Positions 34,228-43,380 of a stretch of DNA of 64,000 nt are shown here, in pieces (the stretch's first letter is position 1; each line of letters starts with the position of its first letter). Under the pieces are notes generated by a model. It had not been told where the DNA came from and searched no databases. It saw only the letters and a list, made by a program, of their open reading frames with translations. Origin of the DNA: CAZKUN01 sp964555935 (GTDB taxonomy: Bacteria; Armatimonadota; Zipacnadia; Zipacnadales; VGFC01); assembly GCA_964555935.1 (NCBI GenBank), contig CAZKUN010000005.1, positions 1 to 64,000 on the forward strand, in the 5' to 3' direction. A program made the translations under genes and the position numbers.

Positions 34228-35370
34228 CTAGCCCATCTCCGCCGCGCGCCGGATCGCCTCGGTGTAGACAGTCACGGCCTTGCGGACCTGGTCGATCTCA
34301 ACCCATTCAAGGCCCGTGTGAGCCTGGGAGATGTCGCCCGGCCCGATGACCACCGACGCGATGCCCGCCGCCGCGAAATTGCTCGCATCCGTGCCGTAGT
34401 GTACCGCCGCCGTCGACGCGTCACAGACCTCACGCGCGGCCGATAGAACCGCCTGAGCCCATGGCGAGTCGTCATCGACCTCCATCGGCGAATCGACGAT
34501 CAATGGCTCGACCGACACCGACGCCATCAGCCCGCGCTCATCCAAGAAGCGCTGCATCGAGTCCACGACATCGGGCAGGTCCTCATCCGGGAGCACGCGC
34601 CGATCGATGCTGATCGCGCAGCGGTCCGGCACGCTGTTGACGGTTTGGCCGCCGCTGATGGTGCCGACGCTGAGCGTCCTCGGGCCCAGCCGGGGATGAG
34701 GCGGCTCTTCCTGCAGGTCCTTCGCCCACTGTTCCAACGCGCCCACAATCCGAGCCATGCGATAGATAGCGTTGTCGCCTTCCCATGGCGTCGCGGAGTG
34801 AGCCGGACGCCCCTTGGCGGTGACCCGCCAGCGAGCCGCGCCCTTGTGGGCGGTCACGACGTCGAGCTTCGTGGGCTCGCCGACGATCGCGTAGTCGGCC
34901 GTGAATCCGGAGTCGACCAGCGCCGAGGCGCCGCCGAAACTGTATTCCTCATCCGCGGCCGCGCAGAGCCAGACATCGACCGGCGCTCCGCCCGCCTGAA
35001 GCTCGGCGAGCGTGACCAGCATCGCGGCCAGCGACCCCTTCGCGTCACATGAGCCTCGCCCGTGCAGTCTTCCGTCGGCCTGCACGGGATCAAACGGCGC
35101 GATCTCCATGTGATCGACGCGCACCGTATCCATGTGCGTCTCAAGCAGGATCGACACGTCAGAGCGACCGCCCTCGACCTTGGCCAGCACGTTCTCCCGG
35201 CCCGGTTGCACCAGTTGACGCTCCGAGCGGATGCCGTGCTGGGTCAGGAACTCAGTCACGTAGTCCGCGATACGCGCCTCACCGAACTCGTCCCCGACGG
35301 CCGGTTCGCCCATTGGGTTCACGCTCGGGATCGACACCAGGTCGGCAAGGACCTCGATTACATCAGGCAT
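34228..35370 (-). CDS. M20-family metallopeptidase (ArgE/DapE-like)
   Basis: 380 residues. Zinc ligands and catalytic residues of M20 are visible: LETHMDTVR, GRGSCDAKGSLA, AADEEYSFGG and the GEPT loop. A dimerisation lid domain (~165-280) has GRPAHSATPWEGDNAI. C-terminal His in DISQAHTGLEWVE. The ATG at 35370 has GAGG upstream (a GTG precedes it). Acetylornithine deacetylase- or succinyl-diaminopimelate desuccinylase-like; no arginine or lysine gene is next door, so substrate is open. Cytoplasmic. Confidence 0.85.
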   Translation of the reverse strand: MPDVIEVLADLVSIPSVNPMGEPAVGDEFGEARIADYVTEFLTQHGIRSERQLVQPGRENVLAKVEGGRSDVSILLETHMDTVRVDHMEIAPFDPVQADGRLHGRGSCDAKGSLAAMLVTLAELQAGGAPVDVWLCAAADEEYSFGGASALVDSGFTADYAIVGEPTKLDVVTAHKGAARWRVTAKGRPAHSATPWEGDNAIYRMARIVGALEQWAKDLQEEPPHPRLGPRTLSVGTISGGQTVNSVPDRCAISIDRRVLPDEDLPDVVDSMQRFLDERGLMASVSVEPLIVDSPMEVDDDSPWAQAVLSAAREVCDASTAAVHYGTDASNFAAAGIASVVIGPGDISQAHTGLEWVEIDQVRKAVTVYTEAIRRAAEMG

Positions 35371-35487
35371 CACGCACCTCGTATTATGCTGGGGAAGTCA
35401 CGGCCGGGCGACGCGCGCCCGAAGCTGCGAGGGGGATTTCGGATTCGATCGGGCAATGCCCTCCCACGCGCGCTGAATTGCCGGCGG

Positions 35488-36378
35488 CTACTGGCGGCCT
35501 TTGCCGCGCTGGCGCTTGTCGGAGTACATCTGCTGGTCGGCGCGGTGGAGCAACTCGAAGATGGAGCAGGGGTCCTTGGGATCGTAGAACGCCGTGCCCA
35601 GACTCACGGACAGCGTGTACGGCCGAGCCTTGCTCGTGTTGTGCTCAGCCATCGTGCGCAAGAGCCTTCCCGGGAGCCGGTCGGTCTCGTCCGGGGGAAA
35701 GTCGACCATCAGCACGGCGAACTCGTCGCCGCCGAGACGGGCGATGATATCAGAATCCCTGAAGGTCGTGCGGAAGATGTTCGCGACGTCGTTGATGGCC
35801 TGGTCACCATGGGCGTGTCCATGAGTGTCGTTGATGTCCTTCAACCCATCCATGTCCGCATAGAGCAGCATTAGCGCCTTGCCGTGCCGGTTCGCGAGCT
35901 TGAGTTGTTGCTCGGAAAGAACGACGAATCCGCGCCTGTTGCTGAGGCCCGAGAGGTCGTCTTGGAGCGATTCCTGTCGGGCCTCCACGAGCAACTGGTG
36001 CCGGCCCATCGCAAACCGCACCGCTCGCGGCAGGGGGATCGGGTCCGTCTTGCCCTTGACGATGTAATCCTGGGCGCCCGAATGCAGGGCGTTCATCCCG
36101 GCCTCTTCGTCATCCACGCCGGTGAGCACCATGACGGGCTTGCCCAGCGCCGCCGAGCACACGCGCGGAACAGCCTCGATCCCCTGCGCGTCCGGATTGT
36201 CCAGATCAAGGAGAATCACATCGGGGTCTGCATCGGTGAAGCCCGCGAGCGCCGAGTCAATGTCCTCGAAGTGAACGACGCGGAACGCGCCGCCCCCTTG
36301 CGCCTCCAACACCTCGCGTATGGCAAAGGCATCGGTGTGGTCTGCCTCGATCAACAGAACGGTAACCGCCTCTGCCAT
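35488..36378 (-). CDS. REC-GGDEF diguanylate cyclase
   Basis: 296 residues. N-terminal receiver domain (VTVLLIEADHTDAF; phosphoacceptor Asp in VILLDLDNPD; Lys in YIVKGKTD). A GGDEF domain follows from ~135: DDLSGLSNRRGF, ADMDGLKDINDTHGHAHGD, and the intact active-site RLGGDEFAVL. It should make c-di-GMP under control of phosphorylation. ATG with GAGGTG 8 bases upstream. No kinase adjacent. The I-site RxxD is not clear. Confidence 0.9.
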   Translation of the reverse strand: MAEAVTVLLIEADHTDAFAIREVLEAQGGGAFRVVHFEDIDSALAGFTDADPDVILLDLDNPDAQGIEAVPRVCSAALGKPVMVLTGVDDEEAGMNALHSGAQDYIVKGKTDPIPLPRAVRFAMGRHQLLVEARQESLQDDLSGLSNRRGFVVLSEQQLKLANRHGKALMLLYADMDGLKDINDTHGHAHGDQAINDVANIFRTTFRDSDIIARLGGDEFAVLMVDFPPDETDRLPGRLLRTMAEHNTSKARPYTLSVSLGTAFYDPKDPCSIFELLHRADQQMYSDKRQRGKGRQ

Positions 36379-36485
36379 CGCGGGTTCACCTCGCTGGCGG
36401 GAACGGTCCGCCGGAGTATCGTGGGCTCGGGCAATGCCTCAATTACAACTTCGGCGGGCGCGCCCGAACCCCTGCAAGAGGCGGG

Positions 36486-39323
36486 TCAGCGGGTAACCTC
36501 GATGGTGGTTTCCTCGCCCGTCCTCCTGACCACCACCGTCTCGCGAACGCCATTGCAGACGACTGCCACCGTGACCGCATCATCGCCGGTGGAAACGGTG
36601 ACTTGTGGCGGCTCCGCTCCCGGCGCCAGTTCGATCACGCTGGCAAACGCTGCCCGTGTCGCGCGCCGACGCGCGATGACCAGAGGGATCTCCTCCGACG
36701 GCGGCTGCCCCGGTCCATGCCCGGCGAAGACTTCCGTGTCCGCAGCGCCCGCCATGGTCAGTCGAACGCGCTTGTCGTCACCAAGCGACCACTCCGCCGA
36801 CCACGCGTCGGAGGTGGTCGCCGCCCTGGTCGAGGCGATGTGCTGATAGCCGGACCCGTCGTGGATGGGCTCGGCGAGCGGCTCCAGCGGCAAGCGGACA
36901 TCCAGCTCGCCCCGGTTGTGCCACGCCCAATCGTACACGTGCTCGTCGTCGGATTCAGCGGTGACAACATCCACGAGGTGGTCGCCGATCAGCACGACCG
37001 CGCGTCTCAACGCAACGCCCGGGTAGGCTCCGTCGGTGGAGCCACTCATGGCCTGGTAGCCGTCCCCCACCTCGAACAGATCCAGCGTGCCGTCGGTCGG
37101 TTTCTGACTGGTCTGACCGACGACGATCGTATTGTGCGCGATCGTCTGTCGATACCACGTGCCGTGCAGCGGGACGCCGTATGCCAACCGGCCCGGGTCC
37201 GGCGCGATCTCAGAGCCGAGCGCGTAGAGGATCAGCGTCAGCTTGTCCGGGTGCCCGTGTCCGCCTCCATGCTGTCCGTAGTCGAGGTGGGCGTAGACCG
37301 CGTCGGGGCCGGAGCCCTTCCGCAGAATCGCGGCGCCTAAGCCCCCGAAGTCCCGGCTCTTCAGCTCAGGCAACGGACGTTCCTCGAACTCGTCCGGCCC
37401 GAGCAGCAGCGCCTCCAAAGACGTCCGCCCGCCGAGCGCGGCGACCGTCAAGTAGGCTGGATCATCCCAGCGGATCCCGGCGACCGCGTAGTTCGCTTCC
37501 TGATTCGCCAGTTGGAACTTGTCCGAATCGTTCACCGCCGGGAAACGTGCGTCCGGCGTTACGTACTCCAGCGGCGCGTCGAACAGCGACCGATAGCGGT
37601 CATCGGCATACAGATTGACGCCCGCGTTACGCGCCATCTCCGAGGTGTAGACCAGCGCGCGAACGCTGTAGAAGTGATACGCGGCGGCTCCCTCGTACCA
37701 GAATCCATCGGACAGAATGCTATTGGCCATCTGGAACCGGAACCCGCTACGACCCTCGATCGCCCACCCCGCAAGCTGGGCATCCCGCAGGCAGAAACCG
37801 ACCGCGCCGACGCCGGCGTTGTGCCACGTCTGCCAGTTGCTGATCCCCGCGTTGTGACGCATGATCGTTTCGCATGAGGGTCGCAAGAAGTCGTCCTCGA
37901 TGCGCGCCCTATCCTCATCGCTGAGGCTGTTGTAGATCAGGTCATACGCCCACGCGACGCGGATGATGGAGACGGCCTCATCGAGCGTCTGCGCAAACCG
38001 GCGTCCGCCGGAGTTGCTCACCTTGCCCCGCGTATTATGGATCTCGTAGCCACCGTACTTGTCGGCATACTGGAGGAGAATCTCGCGGGCCGAGTCGGCG
38101 TACTTCGCCTCACCCGTCCAGGCGTAGGCGAGCCCGAGGTCCTGCATCTTCGACGTGTACGCGCTGTGCGTGTAGGTGATCTGCACGTCGTCATAGGGCC
38201 AGCCGGTGAAGACCTCACCGTCGACCGGACAGACGTGGCGCGTGGGGCCCTCGCCCTTGAGGTGACGGCCGTGGGTCGGGCACGAGTACCAGTGCGACCA
38301 CTGTCCGCCCTTGTCGGGCACTTCGACGGGGTCGTCGAGCGCGGCGTCGGCCGCGGCGATGATCTTGTCGTAGATCTTCTTGGCCCAAGGCTGAGCTGCG
38401 GCCCGCGCCTTTGCCGCGGCCAGCTCCTCGCTCGTTGCCAGCAGGCACGGGTACTCCGCCGGCGGCAGGGGCACCATCGCGTTCACGGTGATCGGGGGAA
38501 CGGTCGCGCCATCGGGTGGGTCCGCGAGCTCCACGACACATGCCTCCCGCGTGAGGGGTTTCCGGTTGGACGCCCTGTCTCGGTCCATGCGCAGGACCAG
38601 TTCGATCTCGCTCGTCTCGCCCGCGCCCAGCACTTCCGTCTGCTCGCTAGCCAGCGTGGCTTGGAACGCATCCAGTCCATCGGCGTCGACCTTCAGGCGA
38701 TACGCCCTCGCCTCATCCCCACGATTCGTGACGGAAAGCTGCCATGTCGCGGAGTACGTCTCGTCGGTCTGCTCGACGACCGGATTGCTTGACTTGAATG
38801 ACACGACGTCCCGTTCGAGCGCGACGTCATCGATGTACAGCGCGGTGTCGGCCTTCGCCGAGTGATCCCAACCACCCGTGTGGATCCGGAACGAGTCGAT
38901 CTGATCCCAGCCTCGCGGATTACGGGTAGGCTGGATGTCGCCGCCGAGGTGGAGATGGAACTGCTTCCACCCGGCCCAGTCGACGCGGAAGTGATGGAAG
39001 TAGTAGTCCCAACCCGCAGCGTCCTCGGGGTCCTCGGAATCGAGCACGAGGGTCAGCTTGGCGTTGTTGGCCACTGCCGAGTACATCCAGAATGTCAGCC
39101 GGGCGTACTCGCTCCAGTCCTTCGGCACGACGTCGGCCGGGACGACGAGGTTCGGGTTCTCGGGGTGGTTGACCCAGGCGGCCGAGGCCTCCCCCTGTTT
39201 GACGAACTCACTGTTTGCCACCGTGCCTTCCCACGTCGCGCCCTCCTCAAAGTCGTCGAGCACGAGCCGAGCCGGTCCGCCGAACGCCGTCGTCGTCAGC
39301 ACCGCCAACGCAATCGCGATCAT
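36486..39323 (-). CDS. Secreted heparinase II/III-like lyase
   Basis: 945 residues with a signal peptide (MIAIALAVLTTTAFGG). Order: an N-terminal carbohydrate-binding-type sandwich (LDDFEEGATWEGTV), an Ig-like domain, an alpha/alpha toroid with a Trp/His-rich stretch (WQTWHNAGVGAVGFC), then the heparinase II/III beta domain with GQHGGGHGHPDKLTLILYA and WYRQTIAHNTIVVG. These features suggest a PL-type lyase of acidic polysaccharides such as alginate or glycosaminoglycan. Start GGGAG; 4-base ATGA overlap with the nitroreductase upstream, so co-translated. Products could feed KDG metabolism. Confidence 0.85.
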   Translation of the reverse strand: MIAIALAVLTTTAFGGPARLVLDDFEEGATWEGTVANSEFVKQGEASAAWVNHPENPNLVVPADVVPKDWSEYARLTFWMYSAVANNAKLTLVLDSEDPEDAAGWDYYFHHFRVDWAGWKQFHLHLGGDIQPTRNPRGWDQIDSFRIHTGGWDHSAKADTALYIDDVALERDVVSFKSSNPVVEQTDETYSATWQLSVTNRGDEARAYRLKVDADGLDAFQATLASEQTEVLGAGETSEIELVLRMDRDRASNRKPLTREACVVELADPPDGATVPPITVNAMVPLPPAEYPCLLATSEELAAAKARAAAQPWAKKIYDKIIAAADAALDDPVEVPDKGGQWSHWYSCPTHGRHLKGEGPTRHVCPVDGEVFTGWPYDDVQITYTHSAYTSKMQDLGLAYAWTGEAKYADSAREILLQYADKYGGYEIHNTRGKVSNSGGRRFAQTLDEAVSIIRVAWAYDLIYNSLSDEDRARIEDDFLRPSCETIMRHNAGISNWQTWHNAGVGAVGFCLRDAQLAGWAIEGRSGFRFQMANSILSDGFWYEGAAAYHFYSVRALVYTSEMARNAGVNLYADDRYRSLFDAPLEYVTPDARFPAVNDSDKFQLANQEANYAVAGIRWDDPAYLTVAALGGRTSLEALLLGPDEFEERPLPELKSRDFGGLGAAILRKGSGPDAVYAHLDYGQHGGGHGHPDKLTLILYALGSEIAPDPGRLAYGVPLHGTWYRQTIAHNTIVVGQTSQKPTDGTLDLFEVGDGYQAMSGSTDGAYPGVALRRAVVLIGDHLVDVVTAESDDEHVYDWAWHNRGELDVRLPLEPLAEPIHDGSGYQHIASTRAATTSDAWSAEWSLGDDKRVRLTMAGAADTEVFAGHGPGQPPSEEIPLVIARRRATRAAFASVIELAPGAEPPQVTVSTGDDAVTVAVVCNGVRETVVVRRTGEETTIEVTR

Positions 39324-39835
39324 GTGGTTGACTCCCAAGGTGTGCCGAACTGCTCGCTCGAGCAGATCTCACTCATCGGCTTTCTGGGTCGAGCATCCGG
39401 GTCAGCATCCGGCACGCCGATTGGCGTCAGGCAGAGGATCTCAAGCTCGGGCGGGATCCCGAGCACCGCCCTAACCTCGTCCTTGTCCATGGCGCCGATC
39501 CAGCACGTTCCATACCCGAAGGCAGTCGCCGCGAGGACCATATTCTGAAGGGCAATCGAGGCATCGACGCGCTGCCAGTCGCTCTCGGCGGGGAGACCGC
39601 AGACACAGACTGTCACATCCGCGTCCGCCATGAACATCTGCCCCGCACAGGCTTTCGCAACCGCCTCTCGACGCTCCGGATCGCGCACCACGATGAAGTG
39701 CCACGGTTGACGGTTCCTGGCGCTGGGGGCTTGACGGCCCGCTTCGAGAATCTGCTCGAGGTGATCGTCGGGGACCGGATCAGGGACGTAAGCCCGGACG
39801 CTGCGGCGGTTCCTAATGGCCTGAATGGTGTCCAT
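39320..39835 (-). CDS. Nitroreductase-family flavoprotein
   Basis: 171 residues. FMN-binding pattern: IRNRRSVRAYVPDPVPDDHL, APSARNRQPWHFIVV, and GYGTCWIGAMDKDEVRAVLGIP with the PIGVPDADPDARPRKP tail. NAD(P)H-dependent reduction of nitro or quinone compounds is typical, but substrates vary. Its stop overlaps the lyase start by ATGA, an unusual pairing that suggests shared expression. Confidence 0.88.
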   Translation of the reverse strand: MDTIQAIRNRRSVRAYVPDPVPDDHLEQILEAGRQAPSARNRQPWHFIVVRDPERREAVAKACAGQMFMADADVTVCVCGLPAESDWQRVDASIALQNMVLAATAFGYGTCWIGAMDKDEVRAVLGIPPELEILCLTPIGVPDADPDARPRKPMSEICSSEQFGTPWESTT

Positions 39836-40149
39836 GAGAGGTCTCCTGGCTGGATTCGTGCGGATGGGACACGGGCATCACATCCGCGTCGGCGAACAGG
39901 TCTGCGTGGGGTGCTGGCGAGGTAACGGGGGCCTAGAACGACTCCGTCGCCGCCCAAGCGGTGTTCCCTGGCCGCTCGGCCGACGACGGGGGCTCCTCCC
40001 CCGGTTGTCCTTTCGGAAATACCACCAAGGGGCGAGCGATGAGGCTTCAGCCTGATCGAGCTGTACTTGGATAGACGTACTTCGGGCCGTTTGGTTCTGC
40101 GAATGTGACACAGCGCACACTTCCCGACACGCCATGGCTTGATTCGCCC
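39836..40149 (-). other. Long leader upstream of the nitroreductase-lyase operon
   Basis: About 314 bases without a coding frame. Minus-strand reading contains CGGGGGAGGAGCCCCCG and other GC-rich complementarity, so a structured 5' leader is possible. I compared it mentally with FMN, c-di-GMP, cobalamin, TPP and glycine riboswitch consensus and found no match. Confidence 0.4.
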
Positions 40150-40662
40150 TCATGCCTCGGCGTCCACGATCTCAAGATTGCCCCCGCACGAGGGGCACTT
40201 GTGTCCGGGTTCACGGATTGAATACTCGCTTGCACAGTACGAGCATTTCTTCGATTTGCGGATCTCCCGCATCCCGGCGAAGGCGTAGTAGAGGTCGTCT
40301 CCGCGGATGAGGTGCTCGGCGAGCCCCTGCTGCACGTGCCGCTCCAACGAGGCCGAGGCGTCGGCGACTGGCACCCGCAAGCCGCCGGCGACCTCCCCCA
40401 CCGTCACCTCGCCACCCGACAGTCGCGCGAGCGCGAGGACCCGCTCGTCGACGCTCTCAGGTGACGTCTGGGCGAGCTTCGCCAGGTGGCGCACTGTGAA
40501 GATCGATCCGGCGGCCCCGATGACCAGCATCGTCAGCCCGATGACTAGGATGTGCGGTTTGCCGCCGCTCCCAATCATGAACGTGAGACCAACAAGGATC
40601 AGGATGATCGCAACGACCAGAAGGCACCCGGCACCGAAGTACATCGATGACTTGCTTCCCAT
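40150..40662 (-). CDS. Membrane protein with wHTH-like and zinc-ribbon domains
   Basis: 170 residues. Two N-terminal membrane helices (AGCLLVVAIILILVGLTFMI and ILVIGLTMLVIGAAGSI), a helix-turn-helix-like stretch (LARLSGGEVTVGEVAGGL...), then a zinc ribbon CSYCASEY...CPSCGG. The start is decided by the GGAGG: it lies 1 base before an ATG at 40668 but 7 bases before the ATG at 40662. Function unknown. Confidence 0.75.
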   Translation of the reverse strand: MGSKSSMYFGAGCLLVVAIILILVGLTFMIGSGGKPHILVIGLTMLVIGAAGSIFTVRHLAKLAQTSPESVDERVLALARLSGGEVTVGEVAGGLRVPVADASASLERHVQQGLAEHLIRGDDLYYAFAGMREIRKSKKCSYCASEYSIREPGHKCPSCGGNLEIVDAEA

Positions 40663-40748
40663 CGCCATTCCTCCAGGGCCCTCAGGGCCGAAGGTATCGT
40701 AGCAGCGTGGATGGAAACGTCTCCGATCTTTGCCCGAGGAGGGCCGCT

Positions 40749-41225
40749 ATGCCCACAGCAATTCGTCCCGCCGTCGCTGATGACATGCCCAGACTCCAGG
40801 AGATCGTCACCCAGATCTGGGCGATCGGATCCGACTGGGAACTGGAGGAGAAGTACGGCTCCGTCGGAGACGAATCGTGGGACCGCTGGCTGGTCCCCAA
40901 AGTCATGTCCCGCCTCTGGGACGAGATCGCCGCGACGCTCGTGACCGAGGTCGATGGCGAGATCGCCGGCTTCATCTCGCACGCGCTCAACAGCGCCCGG
41001 CGCGTTGGCTCGATCCACTTCAACGGCGTGGCGCCTGAGTTTCGCGGAAACGGAATCGGCACCCGCCAAGTCGAGCATGTTCTGGGTCTCATGCGCGAGG
41101 CCGGCATGGAGATCGCGGCTGTGGGGACGGGGATGAACGACGGCCACGCGCCCGCGCGCCGCGTCTATGAAAAGGCCGGCTTCGAGCCGGTCATCGAGTA
41201 CCGCATGTACGCTCAACGGCTGTGA
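40749..41225 (+). CDS. GNAT-family N-acetyltransferase
   Basis: 158 residues. Acetyl-CoA-binding motif A reads VAPEFRGNGIGTRQVEHVL; the C-terminal ARRVYEKAGFEPVIEYRMY is the usual GNAT motif B. ATG 40749 with GAGGAGG upstream. Divergent from the zinc-ribbon protein and convergent with the QatC-like gene (11 bases). Substrate unknown. Confidence 0.9.
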   Translation: MPTAIRPAVADDMPRLQEIVTQIWAIGSDWELEEKYGSVGDESWDRWLVPKVMSRLWDEIAATLVTEVDGEIAGFISHALNSARRVGSIHFNGVAPEFRGNGIGTRQVEHVLGLMREAGMEIAAVGTGMNDGHAPARRVYEKAGFEPVIEYRMYAQRL

Positions 41226-41235
41226 TCCGCTGCCG

Positions 41236-42567
41236 TCAATCGCCGACCACGCCCGGCAGGTCCAGCGCGCCGCGAGTCTCCGTGGCGAAGCGTCGCAATG
41301 TCTTGATGGCCGCGACGGGATTGACGTGTGGCGCCAAGTCGAGCAATCCCGGGTAGGCCATCAGCAGCTCCGTGTCGGTCTGCGAGGAGAACCGCCGCAC
41401 GAAGGTGATCAGATCGACCAGGTTCGCTCGTGCGGCGGTATCCGGAGCCGTCAGCCCGCCCGTGCCCAGAGGATCTCGCATGTGGGCTTCCTTCGGCAGG
41501 CCCGCCGCATCCATCGAGACGGCTCTCACCATGCATGGGATGCACGCGCCGCACGGTCGTGACATCCGCCCCGCCATCCAGCAGGATACCGCCCCCTGGA
41601 TTTCCTCAATGCCAAAGTGCTGACTGAGCACGTCTCGCACCAACTCGCCTTTGGTGTGGTACACGAACGGGTTGGCGACCGCGATGTCGAGGCCGAGCGC
41701 GGCAACAAGTTCGCTGAACGCGGAGAGTGTCTGCGGGCGCGTCCCGGCGGTGGACTGGCCGCCAACGCGCGCCTCGGTGAGTGGCAAGTTCGCCGCCAAC
41801 AGCCCATTCTCCGGGCAGACCAACTCTCGCGCCCCGGCCAGGTGGCAGGCGACGGCCCCGAGCGTCAGGTAGAGGAATGAGCGGGCGCGTTGCGAGGTCT
41901 CTCGTTCATCCGGCGGCGGGAACGGGTGGGACGTGTCAGCCGCGCGAGCCGGGCCGCAAGGGACGGCCACGAGCCTTGCGCCTTCGCCGAAGCGGCGCGT
42001 GAGGCACCCGTGGACATGCGTCTGCGAGGCCGCCACGGTCGCGTTGTGGGGTCGGTGGGCGACGAAGACTGTCTTGCGACCGGCCGCCAGCAGCACCGCT
42101 GCGCCGGCGAAAGAGTCGAGGCCGCCCGACAGCAGCGACACGCAGTCGGCTTCGACCTCCGGCGCGGAAACGCCATCCGAAGCCTCGTCTTCAGCCTCGC
42201 GCGCGCAGAAGCCGAAGACATAGGCGTCTTTGCACAGCACGTAGAGAAATCGCGCGAGCTGTGGCTCCACGGACGACCAGAAGTCGGGATCTCGCACGGG
42301 CACGAGGAACGAAGTCGAGCGGACCCAGTCCTCGTTCCGCCCGCGCGCAAACGCCAAGTCGGCTGAATAGACGGCCAGCGCGATCTCAAGAAAGTCCCGT
42401 AGCCGCGAGGGAATGGCGCCGGGCAGCTCTGCCGTGATGCGATCCAGGTCAAGCGCCACGTTCCGCCGATCGCCGTCGAAACAGACGGTGAGGTCGGGCT
42501 GCGCGTGGCCCGGCGGAGCATCACCCGCTCCGCCGGCCACGACCACTGTGCGCTGAGAGGGGGTCAT
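41236..42567 (-). CDS. QueC-like protein of Qat type (QatC-like)
   Basis: 443 residues. A PP-loop ATP pyrophosphatase motif SGGLDSF lies at 147-153, and a QueC zinc site at Cys329-x9-Cys339-x2-Cys342-x2-Cys345. The ~140-residue N-terminal extension has RLRDFLEIALAVYSADLAFARG and FLVPVRDPDFW, which is not part of housekeeping QueC but is typical of QatC defence proteins. QueC converts CDG to preQ0 for queuosine; no other queuosine gene is here. The start overlaps the stop of the QatB-like gene by ATGA. Role in anti-phage defence is inference from family. Confidence 0.8.
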   Translation of the reverse strand: MTPSQRTVVVAGGAGDAPPGHAQPDLTVCFDGDRRNVALDLDRITAELPGAIPSRLRDFLEIALAVYSADLAFARGRNEDWVRSTSFLVPVRDPDFWSSVEPQLARFLYVLCKDAYVFGFCAREAEDEASDGVSAPEVEADCVSLLSGGLDSFAGAAVLLAAGRKTVFVAHRPHNATVAASQTHVHGCLTRRFGEGARLVAVPCGPARAADTSHPFPPPDERETSQRARSFLYLTLGAVACHLAGARELVCPENGLLAANLPLTEARVGGQSTAGTRPQTLSAFSELVAALGLDIAVANPFVYHTKGELVRDVLSQHFGIEEIQGAVSCWMAGRMSRPCGACIPCMVRAVSMDAAGLPKEAHMRDPLGTGGLTAPDTAARANLVDLITFVRRFSSQTDTELLMAYPGLLDLAPHVNPVAAIKTLRRFATETRGALDLPGVVGD

Positions 42568-43298
42568 GCGATCCCTCCCAGGGCTCGAAGACTCTCGCCC
42601 AGAGCCGTCTTCAGCACGCCGCGATACTGCGAAGTGCTCGCCGGTCCCGCGTCGGCCGCGCGCCACAAGTCGTCCTCGAGGCCGCCTAGCTCCAACCCAC
42701 GCGTGGTGCCCTCGCAGATGGCGGAGATGTCGCTCGTCAGTCTAGCCGCGTCAGCAACAGTTCCCAGACGCCCGCCACCTACGTGCGCCGGGAGGTCGCG
42801 CTCGACGAAGTACCTGAAAGCGTAAGACACGTCCTGAGCGAGGAACGTGCCGGCAAGCTCGGACAGGCGTCGCTCGGCTGCGTAGCGGGCCAATGCGGCG
42901 CGAACGGCTTCTGAAGTGTCATCCGCGCCCTGACCGACCTCAAGCGCGGACGCGGAGAGCGCGTCCAATGCAATCTCGCCAAAACGCGAAGCCTCGCGCG
43001 CATCGATGATCGATCGCTCGGCCGTCGACCTCAGAGCGGCTGCGAGATCCCAGGAGGCAGGCAATGCGGGGGATACGGAGAGCTGGGCAGCGTCGATCGC
43101 GCCCGTGCTGGCGCCCGTCAGCGTACCCATGCACCGGGCGACCGCCGCGTCGGCCATCTGCTCGCGCGTCGTAGGAGTTAGCGCGTCGACGATCCCCGAG
43201 ACGATGGCTTCGGGTGGAGCTTCCGGGTCGGCGTAAAGCCTCTGGACCCGGTCCCAAGCCGGCGTGCGCGGCGACCTGTGACTAGAGGATGTTCCCAT
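42564..43298 (-). CDS. QatB-like protein
   Basis: 244 residues. The N-terminus MGTSSSHRSPRTPAW carries the conserved MGTS of QatB proteins, leaving an N-terminal Gly after Met removal. The rest is Ala-rich and helical (AARLTSDISAICEGTTRGLEL near the end), with no enzymatic motif. The gene precedes and overlaps the QatC-like gene. QatB and QatC are found together in the Qat system; QatA ATPase and QatD TatD-like DNase are absent here. Divergent from QatB consensus in the middle, so moderately sure. No strong Shine-Dalgarno. Confidence 0.6.
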   Translation of the reverse strand: MGTSSSHRSPRTPAWDRVQRLYADPEAPPEAIVSGIVDALTPTTREQMADAAVARCMGTLTGASTGAIDAAQLSVSPALPASWDLAAALRSTAERSIIDAREASRFGEIALDALSASALEVGQGADDTSEAVRAALARYAAERRLSELAGTFLAQDVSYAFRYFVERDLPAHVGGGRLGTVADAARLTSDISAICEGTTRGLELGGLEDDLWRAADAGPASTSQYRGVLKTALGESLRALGGIA

Positions 43299-43380
43299 TG
43301 GTCGATTCTTGGGTGATGTTTCCCCTCTCGATGCCCAAACCCCTCCGCCACGAAGAGGAGATGCGGCGCGCATCCGGGAA

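Noticed and set aside
41236..42567. Calling the QueC-like gene housekeeping queC
   Set aside because: It has a ~140-residue N-terminal extension, an MGTS partner gene, and no queD, queE, queF or tgt nearby.
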